Assembly: GCF_000277125.1 (NCBI RefSeq)
Contig: NC_016946.1
Location: forward strand, 4,402,001-4,466,000
Origin: Mycobacterium intracellulare ATCC 13950
Lineage (GTDB): Bacteria > Actinomycetota > Actinomycetes > Mycobacteriales > Mycobacteriaceae
DNA: 64,000 nt
Reading direction: 5' to 3'
Under the pieces are notes generated by a model that worked only from the letters and a program-made list of their open reading frames with translations, was not told the DNA's origin and ran no database searches. The position numbers were made by a program, and so were the translations under genes. This document shows, piece after piece, positions 18,959 through 27,040 of the stretch; the stretch's first letter is position 1, and every line of letters begins with the position of its first letter.

Positions 18959-19564
18959 CTAGGCGGGGCGAAGGATTGCGACCAGGAAGTCGGAGTCGTC
19001 GGTGAACGGCCGCAGATCCCAGGTGGACAGCAGCACGTCGATCGCGAATCCCGCGTCGACCGCGTCGTTCAGAAACACGTCGAAGTCGTAGTCGCGCCCG
19101 GCGCCGAAGCCGATCGCCGCGCGACCGTCGCCGGCGACGTGGGCGCGCAGCCGGCTCAGCACTCGGACCCGGGTGCTGGGGGCCAGAAACGTCATGACGT
19201 TGCCGGCGGAGACGATGACGTCGAACGGGTCGGCGATGCCGCGCGCGGGCAGGTCGAGCTCGGCGAGGTCGCCGACCAGCCAGCGCGGGCCGGGATGGTC
19301 CTGTTCGGCCGCGGCGATGAGCGCGGGGTCGACGTCCACGCCGACCACCCGGTGGCCGGCGCCGGCCAGGTAGCCGCCCAACCGGCCGGGCCCGCAGCCG
19401 GCGTCGAGGATGCGGGCGCCGCGGGGGGCCATGGCGTCCACGAAGCGGGCCTCGCCGGCCAGGTCGTCACCCGCGCGGGCCATGGCGCGGAATCGCTCGA
19501 TATACCAATGCGAATGCCCGGGATCGGCAGCGACCTTCTGCATCCAAATGCTCTGCTCGACCAT
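18959..19564 (-). CDS. Class I SAM-dependent methyltransferase
   Basis: A 201-residue methyltransferase with motif I ILDAGCGPGRLGGYLAGAGH (about 52-71), the acidic VVGVDVDPALI after it, and DPFDVIVSAGNVMTFLAP as motif IV. It is monocistronic, divergent from trmL with 17 nt between the starts, and may share a promoter region. The substrate cannot be told from the sequence; the WYIERFRAMARAGDD N-terminus is common in uncharacterised actinobacterial methyltransferases. Confidence 0.85.
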   Translation of the reverse strand: MVEQSIWMQKVAADPGHSHWYIERFRAMARAGDDLAGEARFVDAMAPRGARILDAGCGPGRLGGYLAGAGHRVVGVDVDPALIAAAEQDHPGPRWLVGDLAELDLPARGIADPFDVIVSAGNVMTFLAPSTRVRVLSRLRAHVAGDGRAAIGFGAGRDYDFDVFLNDAVDAGFAIDVLLSTWDLRPFTDDSDFLVAILRPA

Positions 19565-19581
19565 GCGACCATTATCGCGTT

Positions 19582-20046
19582 GTGTTCAAGCTGATGTTCT
19601 ACTCCCCGCGCATCGCCCCCAATACGGGCAACGCCATCCGCACGGCGGCGGCGACGGGTTGCGAATTGCATCTGGTCGAGCCGATGGGATTCGACCTGTC
19701 CGAACCCAAGCTGCGACGGGCGGGGCTGGACTACCACGACCTGGCCTCGGTCACCGTGCACGCCTCGTTGGCGGCGGCCTGGGACGCGCTGTCGCCCGAG
19801 CGGGTCTTCGCGTTCACCTCGCACGCGCCCACCTCGTTCGCGCAGGTGCGCTACCGCGCGGGCGACGTGCTGATGTTCGGCCCCGAGCCCACCGGGCTGG
19901 ACGCGGCGACGCTGGCCGACCCGCACATCACCGGGCAGGTCCGCATCCCGATGCTGGCGGGCCGGCGCTCGCTGAACCTGTCCAACGCCGCGGCGGTCGC
20001 CGTCTACGAGGCGTGGCGCCAGCACGAGTACGCCGGGGCGACCTAG
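19582..20046 (+). CDS. trmL: tRNA (cytidine/uridine-34-2'-O)-methyltransferase
   Basis: A 154-residue SPOUT-fold enzyme. The trefoil-knot SAM site is seen in MFGPEPTGLD, VRIPMLAGRRSLNLSNAAAVAVYEAWRQ, and the N-terminal FYSPRIAPNTGNAIRTAAATG is diagnostic of TrmL/CspR. It methylates the wobble ribose of tRNA-Leu species in bacteria. The length equals the family norm. The GTG start at 19582 is the only one that keeps the full N-terminal strand. It corresponds to Rv3366 (spoU). Confidence 0.92.
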   Translation: MFKLMFYSPRIAPNTGNAIRTAAATGCELHLVEPMGFDLSEPKLRRAGLDYHDLASVTVHASLAAAWDALSPERVFAFTSHAPTSFAQVRYRAGDVLMFGPEPTGLDAATLADPHITGQVRIPMLAGRRSLNLSNAAAVAVYEAWRQHEYAGAT

Positions 20047-20094
20047 GTCGCGATCGCCGCGGTGAGTTTCGCGCCCGCGGGAAGTCAGCACGGC

Positions 20095-20430
20095 ATGGCT
20101 ACCTTCATCACCATCGGTTACGGGGACGCGGCCGGGTACCACCGCGTGAGCGACGAGTGCAGGCAGGCCGCGCACGCGCGCGATGACGCGCTGCGCGCCG
20201 CGGGTGCCCTCATCGGGACCGCCGGACACCCCGTTCAGGTGCGCAATCCGGACGGCGCCGGCGTGCGGATCGAGCCCGGGCCCTATCTGCATTCGGCGCT
20301 GCCGATTGCCGGGTTCGCGGTCTTGGAGGCCGACGATCTCGACGCGGCGATCGAGCGGGTGAGCCAGACCCCGTGCGCCGTCGCGCACGGGGTCGTCGAG
20401 GTGTGGCCGCTGATGTCCTGGCCGACCTAG
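20095..20430 (+). CDS. YCII-related domain protein
   Basis: A 111-residue protein with the small ferredoxin-like YCII/DGPF fold pattern: ATFITIGYGDAAGYHRV at the start, a central VQVRNPDGAGVRIEPGPY, and GFAVLEADDLDAAIERVSQTPCAVAHGVVEVWPL at the end. ATG at 20095 is preferred to the upstream GTG at 20062 because the domain begins there. Family members are putative dehydratase/isomerase-like proteins of unknown role. It lies 48 nt after trmL and may be co-transcribed. Confidence 0.7.
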   Translation: MATFITIGYGDAAGYHRVSDECRQAAHARDDALRAAGALIGTAGHPVQVRNPDGAGVRIEPGPYLHSALPIAGFAVLEADDLDAAIERVSQTPCAVAHGVVEVWPLMSWPT

Positions 20431-20436
20431 CTCTCT

Positions 20437-20486
20437 TGATCGTGGCGACCCGCCGCGCCCGGCTACGTCGCCCGCGCGAACGCCGC
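20437..20486. repeat. Degenerate copy of a dispersed palindromic element
   Basis: The segment starts TGATCGTGGCGACCCGC and continues CGCGCCCGGCTACG, matching the 56-bp unit that occurs twice in tandem at 46983-47094, with several substitutions in its right half. It lies just after the YCII gene and before the convergent nitroreductase gene. Position at gene ends and internal dyad symmetry suggest a REP-like or terminator-like element. Confidence 0.55.
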
Positions 20487-20488
20487 GG

Positions 20489-21133
20489 TCACCAGCTGTT
20501 CCAGTGCGTGACCTGCTCGGCGGGCAGCCGCTTGGCCGGGCGGAAGTCGGTGCCCTTGGTGTAGGCGATCGGGAACAGGCCGCCCTGGCTGTAACGGTCG
20601 CGCGGGATGCCCACGATGTCGGCGACCTGTTGCTCGCCGTCGCGCAGCAGGTGCAGCGTCGTCCAGCACGACCCCAGTCCCCGCGAGCGCAGCGCCAGGC
20701 AGAAGCTCCAGACCGCCGGGAACAGCGACGCCCAGAACGACACCCCACCCAACGGCGACTTGTCCGGGCGGCCCTCGAGGCAGGGGATCAACAGCACCGG
20801 CGCCTCGTGCATGTGCTCGGCGAGGTAGGTGGCGGAATCGCGGACCGCGCCCATCCGCTCGCCGCGGGTGTCCCCGTCGGGGTACGCGGCCCCCGGAGCG
20901 CTGAGGTAGCCGCGGGCGTTGGCCAGGTAGACGTCGGCGATCGCCTTCTTCTTCTCGGCGTCCTCGACGAAGACCCACTGCCAGCCCTGCGCGTTGGACC
21001 CGGTGGGCGCCTGCAGCGCGAGTTCGAGGCATTCCCTGAGCACGTCGCGGCTGACCGGCTTGTCGAAGTCGAGGCGCTTGCGGACCGAGCGGGTGGTGGT
21101 GAGGACTTCGTCGACGGACAGGTTGAGGGTCAT
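20489..21133 (-). CDS. Nitroreductase-family FMN oxidoreductase
   Basis: A 214-residue nitroreductase-fold protein. Signature: the N-terminal TTRSVRKRLDFDKPVSRDVLRECLELALQAPTGSNAQGWQWVFV, which holds the FMN phosphate-binding arginines and the APTGSNAQ loop, and the C-terminal GIPRDRYSQGGLFPIAYTKG. It corresponds to Rv3368c. Members reduce nitro or quinone compounds with NAD(P)H; the physiological substrate is unknown. Its promoter side now faces the IS30 element. Confidence 0.9.
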   Translation of the reverse strand: MTLNLSVDEVLTTTRSVRKRLDFDKPVSRDVLRECLELALQAPTGSNAQGWQWVFVEDAEKKKAIADVYLANARGYLSAPGAAYPDGDTRGERMGAVRDSATYLAEHMHEAPVLLIPCLEGRPDKSPLGGVSFWASLFPAVWSFCLALRSRGLGSCWTTLHLLRDGEQQVADIVGIPRDRYSQGGLFPIAYTKGTDFRPAKRLPAEQVTHWNSW

Positions 21134-21168
21134 GGGTGGAGACTACCGACGCGGCGGGCCGGCCGGTT

Positions 21169-21192
21169 CACGCCGAACGTGCACTCACGGCG
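21169..21192. repeat. Left arm of inverted repeat flanking the IS30 element
   Basis: The arm starts CACGCCGAACGTGCACTCA (19 bp), which is the exact reverse complement of 22531-22549; a further 4 of 5 bases match inward (to 21192). It lies 17 nt outside the IS left end. Confidence 0.85.
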
Positions 21193-21209
21193 ACGATTCG
21201 GGGGCGGTT

Positions 21210-22475
21210 TCAAGGTTTGGTTGCAACAGTGGTTCCTGTCGGAGTTGACAGTAGCCGGTTGAGGACCTGGGCGGGGCTGTCCCAACCGAAGCGTTTACGT
21301 GGGCGTTCGTTGAGTTCGGCGGCAACCTCGGCGAGGTAGTCCACCGAGTGCACGGATAAGTCGGTGCCTTTCGGGAAGTATTGGCGCAGAAGGCCATTGG
21401 TGTTCTCGTTGCTGCCACGCTGCCAGGGTGAGTGCGGATCGCAGAAGTAGATGTCGATGCCGGCGTCGATACTGATGCGGGCATGGCGCAGCATCTCGTG
21501 GCCTTGATCCCAGGTCAGCGAGCGGCGCAGCGCTTCAGGCAGGGTTTTGATGGTGGTGATCATCGCCTCAGCCACCGTGTCGGGATCGCGCCGGGCGGGC
21601 AGGTGCAGCAGTTGCACGAATCCGGTGGAGCGTTCCACCAGGGTGCCGATCTGGGAATGCTGGTTTTTGCCCAGGATCAGATCGCCCTCCCAGTGCCCGG
21701 GCACCGCGCGGTCAGCAGCCTCGGCGGGCCGCTCGCTGATGTTGACCATGCCCGGGATGCGGCCACAGCCAGTGCGGGCGCCGACCCTGGCACGTGGCTT
21801 GCGTAAGGCCCGCCCGGTCCGCAAACACTTGGTCAACTCGCGGCGCAGTTCCCCGCGTCCTTGCACGTAGAGCGCCTTGTAGATGGTTTCGTGGGACACC
21901 TGCATCTCCGGGCGATCGGGATAAGTCTTGGCCAACACCGAAGCGATCTGCTCGGGGCTGTACTTCTTGGCTAACCACGCTTGCACCTCGGTGCGCAAGA
22001 CCGGGCAGCGACCCAGCTTGCCGGTCTTAGGCCGGCGCGCTCGCTGCTCACTGCGCAGCTGAGCAATCCGCGCCGAATAGCCTGATTTCGCGTCCCAGCC
22101 GGCCCGGCGGGCTCCGAAGCGATACCGGGCGCGATACCGGCCCACATACCCTCGCATCACGCCGTTGTGGGCGATCTCGCGCATGATCGTCGAAGGGGCC
22201 CGGCCCAACCGACGTGCCATCGAGCGGATCGACTCGCCTTGAGCCGCGCCGATCATGATCTGTTCGCGCTCATCCGCAGACAGCCGCGGCCGTTTCTGCC
22301 CCTCAGGGACAACCCATCGTGGATTCACGCCACCAAATCTGCGAAACCACTTGCTCCCGCACGTCGCCGACACGCCGACCGCACCCCCGGCATCCTCCGA
22401 CGACAACCCCGCCGCGATCAATTCCCAATACCGACGCTGCACCGCCAACAGCTGAGGCTCACCCGTCATCAACAC
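21210..22475 (-). CDS. IS30-family transposase
   Basis: A 421-residue intact transposase. An N-terminal helix-turn-helix (LSADEREQIMIGAAQGESIRSMARRLGRAPSTIMREI) binds the element ends. The DDE catalytic core is visible as HWEGDLILG (first Asp), SLTWDQGHEM (second Asp) and CDPHSPWQRGSNENTNGLLRQYFPKGTDLS (Glu in SNEN). The extra N-terminal helix-turn-helix-like part (residues 10-50) makes it longer than the 383-residue E. coli IS30 enzyme. No frameshift or stop is seen, so it may be active. Confidence 0.93.
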   Translation of the reverse strand: MLMTGEPQLLAVQRRYWELIAAGLSSEDAGGAVGVSATCGSKWFRRFGGVNPRWVVPEGQKRPRLSADEREQIMIGAAQGESIRSMARRLGRAPSTIMREIAHNGVMRGYVGRYRARYRFGARRAGWDAKSGYSARIAQLRSEQRARRPKTGKLGRCPVLRTEVQAWLAKKYSPEQIASVLAKTYPDRPEMQVSHETIYKALYVQGRGELRRELTKCLRTGRALRKPRARVGARTGCGRIPGMVNISERPAEAADRAVPGHWEGDLILGKNQHSQIGTLVERSTGFVQLLHLPARRDPDTVAEAMITTIKTLPEALRRSLTWDQGHEMLRHARISIDAGIDIYFCDPHSPWQRGSNENTNGLLRQYFPKGTDLSVHSVDYLAEVAAELNERPRKRFGWDSPAQVLNRLLSTPTGTTVATKP

Positions 22476-22508
22476 CCCTAACTACGAAGTGTTGCAATCA
22501 CCCCTTGA
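21210..22508. mobile_element. IS30-family insertion sequence
   Basis: A 1,299-bp element. Imperfect terminal inverted repeats of 21 bp lie at 21210-21230 and 22488-22508 (17 of 21 positions identical; shared TCAAGG end and TTGCAACA core). One transposase ORF nearly fills it, and its stop codon lies inside the left terminal repeat. No clean short target duplication is seen next to these ends, so the exact tips may differ by a few bases. The element separates the nitroreductase gene from dnaE2 and lies symmetrically between two arms of an unrelated 24-bp inverted repeat. Confidence 0.85.
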
Positions 22509-22525
22509 GCCCAAGGCGGAGTCTG

Positions 22526-22549
22526 CGCCCTGAGTGCACGTTCGGCGTG
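22526..22549. repeat. Right arm of inverted repeat flanking the IS30 element
   Basis: It contains TGAGTGCACGTTCGGCGTG at 22531-22549, the reverse complement of the left arm, and sits 17 nt outside the IS right end and 5 nt downstream of the dnaE2 stop. Together the arms could form a hairpin after dnaE2 if the IS were absent. Confidence 0.85.
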
Positions 22550-22554
22550 GCACG

Positions 22555-25500
22555 TCAGCGGAAATCGCGGGACTTGGAGCCGACCGCCAGGGTGATGCGG
22601 CCCAACCGCTCGGCGACGACGGTGATCGCGCCGGTGGCGTTTTGGACCTGCCCGCGCACCAGCAGCGCCGGCGCCGAGTTCGCCAGCTTGCGATGCCGCG
22701 CCCACACCCCCGGCGCGCAGAGCACGTTGACCATCCCGGTCTCGTCCTCCAGGTTCAGGAACGTCACCCCCTGGGCCGTGCCGGGGCGCTGCCGGTGGGT
22801 CACCGCCCCGGCGATCAGCACGCGGTCGCCGTCGGGCACCGATCCCAGCTTCTCGGCGGGCACCACCCCCATCGCGTCCAGGTCTTCCCGCAGGAACTGC
22901 GTCGGGTAGCTGTCCGGGGAGATGCCGGTGGCCCACACGTCGGCGGCGGCCAGTTCCAGCTCGCTCATCCCCGGCAACGCCGGGACGTGCGAGGACGAGC
23001 CCACCCCGGGCAGGCGGCCCGGCCGCTGGGTGGCCGCCGCCCCGGCCGCCCACAGCCCCTCGCGCCGGGACATGCCGAAACAGGCAAAGGCCCCGGCGGT
23101 GGCCAGCGCCTCGGTCTGCGGCACGCTCAATTGCAGCCGCGACGTCACATCCAGCAGGGAGGCGAAGGGGCCGTTGGCCTTTCGCTCCTCGACCAGTTGC
23201 TCGGCCAGGTCGTCGCCGATATGGCGGACCGCACCCAGACCGAGCCGGACGGCGTTCCCTGAGTCTTCCAGGGTGGCGTGCGCCAGGCTGGCGTTGACGT
23301 CCGGGCCGTGCACGGTCACGCCGTGCCGGCGCGCATCGGCCACCAGCGACTGCGGCGAGTAGAAACCCATCGGCTGGGCGCGCAGCAGCGCGGCGCAGAA
23401 CGCCGCCGGGTGGTGCAGCTTGAACCACGACGAGTAGAACACCAGCGACGCGAAGCTCAGCGCGTGGCTTTCCGGGAAACCGAAATTGGCGAACGCCTCC
23501 AGCTTTTCGTAGGTCCGGTCGATCACCTCGTCGGGTGCGCCGTGCAGCGCGCGCATGCCCTCGTAGAACCGGCCGCGCAGCCGCCGCATGCGTTCGGTGG
23601 AGCGCTTGGACCCCATGGCGCGGCGCAGCTGATCGGCCTCGGCGGCGGAAAACCCGGCGCAGTCGACCGCGAGCTGCATCAGCTGCTCCTGAAAAAGCGG
23701 CACCCCCAACGTCTTTCGCAGCGCCGGTTCCATGGACGGGTGGTCGTAGACCACCGGGTCCTCACCGTTACGCCGCCGGATGTAGGGGTGCACCGACCCG
23801 CCCTGGATCGGGCCGGGGCGGATCAGCGCGACCTCCACCACCAGGTCGTAGAACACCCGCGGCTTCAGCCGCGGCAGCGTGGCCATCTGCGCGCGCGACT
23901 CCACCTGGAACACGCCGACGGAGTCGGCGCGGGCCAGCATCTCGTACACCGCCGGCTCGGAGAGGTCCAGGCGGGCCAGGTCCACCTCGATCCCCTTGTG
24001 CTCGGCCACCAGGTCGATGGCGTAGTGCAGCGCCGAGAGCATGCCCAGCCCGAGCAGGTCGAACTTCACCAAACCGATTGCCGCGCAGTCGTCTTTGTCC
24101 CATTGCAGGACGCTGCGGTTCTCCATCCGCGCCCACTCCACCGGGCACACGTCGGCGATCGGGCGGTCGCAGATCACCATGCCGCCGGAGTGAATGCCCA
24201 TGTGCCGCGGCAGGTTCCGGATCTGGTTCGCCAGGTCGATCACCGGCTCGGGGATGTCCTCGACCTCCGGCGAGTCCGCCAGCCCGCCCCAGTGGCTGAT
24301 CTGCTTGCTCCACGCGTCCTGCTGGCCCTGCGAGAAGCCCAGGGCGCGGGCCATGTCGCGCACCGCGATCTTTCCCCGGTAGGTGATGACGTTGGCGACC
24401 TGGGCGGCGTAGTCCCGGCCGTATTTGTCGTACACGTACTGGATGACCTTTTCGCGCTGGTCGGACTCGATGTCCATGTCGATGTCGGGTGGCCCGTCGC
24501 GGGCCGGCGACAGGAAGCGCTCGAACAGCAGCTCGTTGGCCACCGGGTCGACGGCGGTGACGCCGAGGGCGTAGCAGACCGCGGAGTTGGCCGCCGATCC
24601 CCTGCCCTGGCACAGGATGTTGTTGTCCCGGCAGAACCGGGCGATGTCGTGCACCACCAGGAAGTAGCCCGGAAACTGCAGCTGGGCAATGACTTTGAGC
24701 TCATGCTCGATCTGGGAGTACGCGCGCGGTGCGCTCGGACCGTAGCGGTCGCGCGCGCCGGCCATGGTCAGCTGCCGCAGCCAGCTGCCCTCGGTGTGCC
24801 CGTCGGGCACGTCGAACGGCGGCAGCTGGGGTGCGATGAGCGCCAGCCCGAACGCGCACTGCTCGCCCAGTTCGGCGGCCGCGGTCACCACGTCGGGGCC
24901 CCCAGCGAACAGCCGGGCCATCTCCGCGCCGGAGCGCAGGTGCGAACCGCCCAGCGGGGCCAGCCACCCGGCGGCCGAATCCAGGGACTCCCGGGCCCGG
25001 ATGGCGCCCATCGCCATGGCCAGCCGGCGCCGCGACGGCCCCGCGAAATGCGCGCCGGTGGTGGCGACGACGCCGACCCCGAAGCGCGGGGCCAGCGCGG
25101 CCAGCACCGCGTTGCGTTCGTCGTCGAGCGGTTGCCCGTGATGGGTCAATTCGACGCTGACCCTTTGCGCACCGAACCGGTCCACCAGGTCGGCCAGCGC
25201 CCGCTCGGCGGCTTCCGGACCCCCGTCGGAAAGCGCTTGGCGCACATGGCCTTTGCGGCACCCGGTCAGGATGTGCCAGTGCCCGCCGGCGGCCTCGGTC
25301 AGCGCGTCGAAATCGTAACGGGGCTTGCCCTTCTCGCCGCCGGCCAGGTGCGCCGCGGCCAGCTGCCGCGACAGCCGCCGGTAACCCTCGGGGCCGCGGG
25401 CCAGCACCAGCAGGTGTGGGCCCGCCGGGTCCGGCCGCTCGGTGCGGGCCTCACCGCCCAGCGACAGTTCGGCGCCGAACACGGTACGCATGTCGAGCTC

Positions 25501-25842
25501 GGCGGCCGCCTCGGCGAACCGCACCGCCCCGTACAGGCCATCGTGGTCGGTGAGCGCCAGGGCGCGCAGGCCCAGCCGGGCCGCCTCCTCGACCAGTTCC
25601 TCGGGCGTGCTAGCCCCGTCTAGGAAGCTGAACGCCGAATGCGCATGCAGTTCGGCATACGGAACGGAACGGGCGGCGGACGGGCGGGGTGCCCGGCCGT
25701 CCCCCGGCGGCCGGTACGTGGCGCGCTTGCGCGACAGGGGGGCGTCCTCGGGAAGGCCCGCCGGCTCACCGGCACGGCGCGGCTTGCTGTCGAGCACCCG
25801 CTCCATTTCCGCCCAGCTCGGCGGCCCGTTGAACCAGCCCAC
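22555..25842 (-). CDS. dnaE2: Error-prone DNA polymerase III alpha subunit
   Basis: A 1,095-residue C-family polymerase. The N-terminal PHP domain is seen in YAELHAHSAFSFLDG and LALTDHDGLYG; the palm carries the catalytic acidic triad including PDIDMDIESDQREKV (about 448-462); a C-terminal OB-fold and tail follow. It is the translesion synthesis polymerase of the mycobacterial mutasome, working with ImuA' and ImuB in SOS-induced mutagenesis. It corresponds to Rv3370c. A LexA box lies 13 nt upstream of the start. The length and all motifs are normal. Confidence 0.95.
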   Translation of the reverse strand: MGWFNGPPSWAEMERVLDSKPRRAGEPAGLPEDAPLSRKRATYRPPGDGRAPRPSAARSVPYAELHAHSAFSFLDGASTPEELVEEAARLGLRALALTDHDGLYGAVRFAEAAAELDMRTVFGAELSLGGEARTERPDPAGPHLLVLARGPEGYRRLSRQLAAAHLAGGEKGKPRYDFDALTEAAGGHWHILTGCRKGHVRQALSDGGPEAAERALADLVDRFGAQRVSVELTHHGQPLDDERNAVLAALAPRFGVGVVATTGAHFAGPSRRRLAMAMGAIRARESLDSAAGWLAPLGGSHLRSGAEMARLFAGGPDVVTAAAELGEQCAFGLALIAPQLPPFDVPDGHTEGSWLRQLTMAGARDRYGPSAPRAYSQIEHELKVIAQLQFPGYFLVVHDIARFCRDNNILCQGRGSAANSAVCYALGVTAVDPVANELLFERFLSPARDGPPDIDMDIESDQREKVIQYVYDKYGRDYAAQVANVITYRGKIAVRDMARALGFSQGQQDAWSKQISHWGGLADSPEVEDIPEPVIDLANQIRNLPRHMGIHSGGMVICDRPIADVCPVEWARMENRSVLQWDKDDCAAIGLVKFDLLGLGMLSALHYAIDLVAEHKGIEVDLARLDLSEPAVYEMLARADSVGVFQVESRAQMATLPRLKPRVFYDLVVEVALIRPGPIQGGSVHPYIRRRNGEDPVVYDHPSMEPALRKTLGVPLFQEQLMQLAVDCAGFSAAEADQLRRAMGSKRSTERMRRLRGRFYEGMRALHGAPDEVIDRTYEKLEAFANFGFPESHALSFASLVFYSSWFKLHHPAAFCAALLRAQPMGFYSPQSLVADARRHGVTVHGPDVNASLAHATLEDSGNAVRLGLGAVRHIGDDLAEQLVEERKANGPFASLLDVTSRLQLSVPQTEALATAGAFACFGMSRREGLWAAGAAATQRPGRLPGVGSSSHVPALPGMSELELAAADVWATGISPDSYPTQFLREDLDAMGVVPAEKLGSVPDGDRVLIAGAVTHRQRPGTAQGVTFLNLEDETGMVNVLCAPGVWARHRKLANSAPALLVRGQVQNATGAITVVAERLGRITLAVGSKSRDFR

Positions 25843-25854
25843 ACGCGCAGTCTA

Positions 25855-25870
25855 TCGAAAATATGTTCGA
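25855..25870. promoter_or_regulatory. LexA (SOS) box between dnaE2 and otsB2
   Basis: TCGAAAATATGTTCGA fits the mycobacterial LexA palindrome TCGAAC-N4-GTTCGA with one deviation in the left arm. It is 13 nt upstream of dnaE2 and 28 nt upstream of divergent otsB2, so both promoters could feel LexA. It differs at one base from the box upstream of imuA' at 38171. Confidence 0.92.
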
Positions 25871-25897
25871 TAGAGGTCGCCGTGAGAGGGTTGGCAC

Positions 25898-27040
25898 ATG
25901 CCGGTCATCATCGACCCGCGCCGCCACGACGCGGTGCTGTTCGACCTGGAAACCGACCTCGGCTCAACGCTGGCCGCGCGGCTGCGTGACGTCGGGGTGG
26001 GCACCGCCGTCGTCCCCGCGGACGGCGCGGCGCGGGCGGCCGCGGACCTGAAGGTGCGCCCGGGCCGCGCCGTCGTGGTCGCCGGGGCGGCGGCCGGCGT
26101 CGAGGCCGCCCGCGCCGCGGGATTCGCGTCGGTGATCGGCGTCGGGCCGGCCGGGAGCGCCGGCGCGCTGCGTGACGCCGGGGCCGACGCCGTGGTCAGC
26201 GACCTCGGCGAGGTCGGCGTGCGCACCGGGGACCTTCGGATGTCGCAACTGCCGGATGCGATGCGGGCCCTCACCGACGCCGCCGATGGCCTGGCCGGCC
26301 GGCGGCCGGCCGTGTTCTTCGACTTCGACGGCACGCTCTCGGACATCGTCGACGACCCCGACGCCGCGCGGCCCGTCGCCGGGGCCACCGAGGCGCTGGC
26401 GAAGCTGGCCGCCGGCTGTCCGGTCGCGGTGCTGTCCGGCCGCGATCTCGCCGATGTGACGAATCGCGTTGGCGTGCCTGGCATTTGGTACGCGGGCAGT
26501 CACGGTTTCGAGCTGACCGCGCCCGACGGGACACACCATCAGAACGACGCCGCGGCCGCGGCCATCCCGGTGCTCGAGCAGGCGGCGGCCCGGCTGCGCG
26601 ACCAGCTCGGCGGAATCCCCGGAGTGGTGGTGGAGCACAAGCGATTCGGCGTCGCCGTGCACTACCGCAACGCCGGACGCGACCGCGTGGGTGAGGTGCT
26701 GGCCGCGGTGCGCGCGGCGGGGCGCCGCGACGCGCTCCGGGTGACCACCGGCCGCGAGGTCATCGAGCTGCGTCCGGATCTGGACTGGGACAAGGGAAAA
26801 ACGCTGCGCTGGGTGATCGATCACCTGCACCGGGCCGGGTCGGGATCACTCACGCCGGTCTACCTCGGCGACGACATCACCGACGAGGACGCGTTCGACG
26901 CGGTGCACGACGACGGGGTGCCGATCCTGGTGCGGCACAGCGACGATGGCGACCGCGCCACCGCGGCGCTGTTCGCGCTGGACAGCCCCGCGCGGGCCGC
27001 GGCATTCACCGACCGGCTGGCCGATCAGCTCGAAGCCTAG
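25898..27040 (+). CDS. otsB2: Trehalose-6-phosphate phosphatase
   Basis: A 380-residue HAD-superfamily phosphatase that completes trehalose synthesis in the OtsA-OtsB route. The C-terminal catalytic half has FFDFDGTLSDI (nucleophile Asp), VLSGRDL, WYAGSHGFE, VVVEHKRFGVAVHYR and YLGDDITDEDAF. The N-terminal 120 residues form a second HAD-like domain without the DxD motif, as in OtsB2 (Rv3372). Start ATG at 25898 with GAGAGGG upstream. The gene is divergent from dnaE2 across a LexA box. Confidence 0.93.
   Translation: MPVIIDPRRHDAVLFDLETDLGSTLAARLRDVGVGTAVVPADGAARAAADLKVRPGRAVVVAGAAAGVEAARAAGFASVIGVGPAGSAGALRDAGADAVVSDLGEVGVRTGDLRMSQLPDAMRALTDAADGLAGRRPAVFFDFDGTLSDIVDDPDAARPVAGATEALAKLAAGCPVAVLSGRDLADVTNRVGVPGIWYAGSHGFELTAPDGTHHQNDAAAAAIPVLEQAAARLRDQLGGIPGVVVEHKRFGVAVHYRNAGRDRVGEVLAAVRAAGRRDALRVTTGREVIELRPDLDWDKGKTLRWVIDHLHRAGSGSLTPVYLGDDITDEDAFDAVHDDGVPILVRHSDDGDRATAALFALDSPARAAAFTDRLADQLEA

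Noticed and set aside
21200..22520. A 2-3 bp target duplication next to the IS30 ends
   Set aside because: Bases flanking the chosen ends (GTT on the left, GCC on the right) do not match; I do not claim one.
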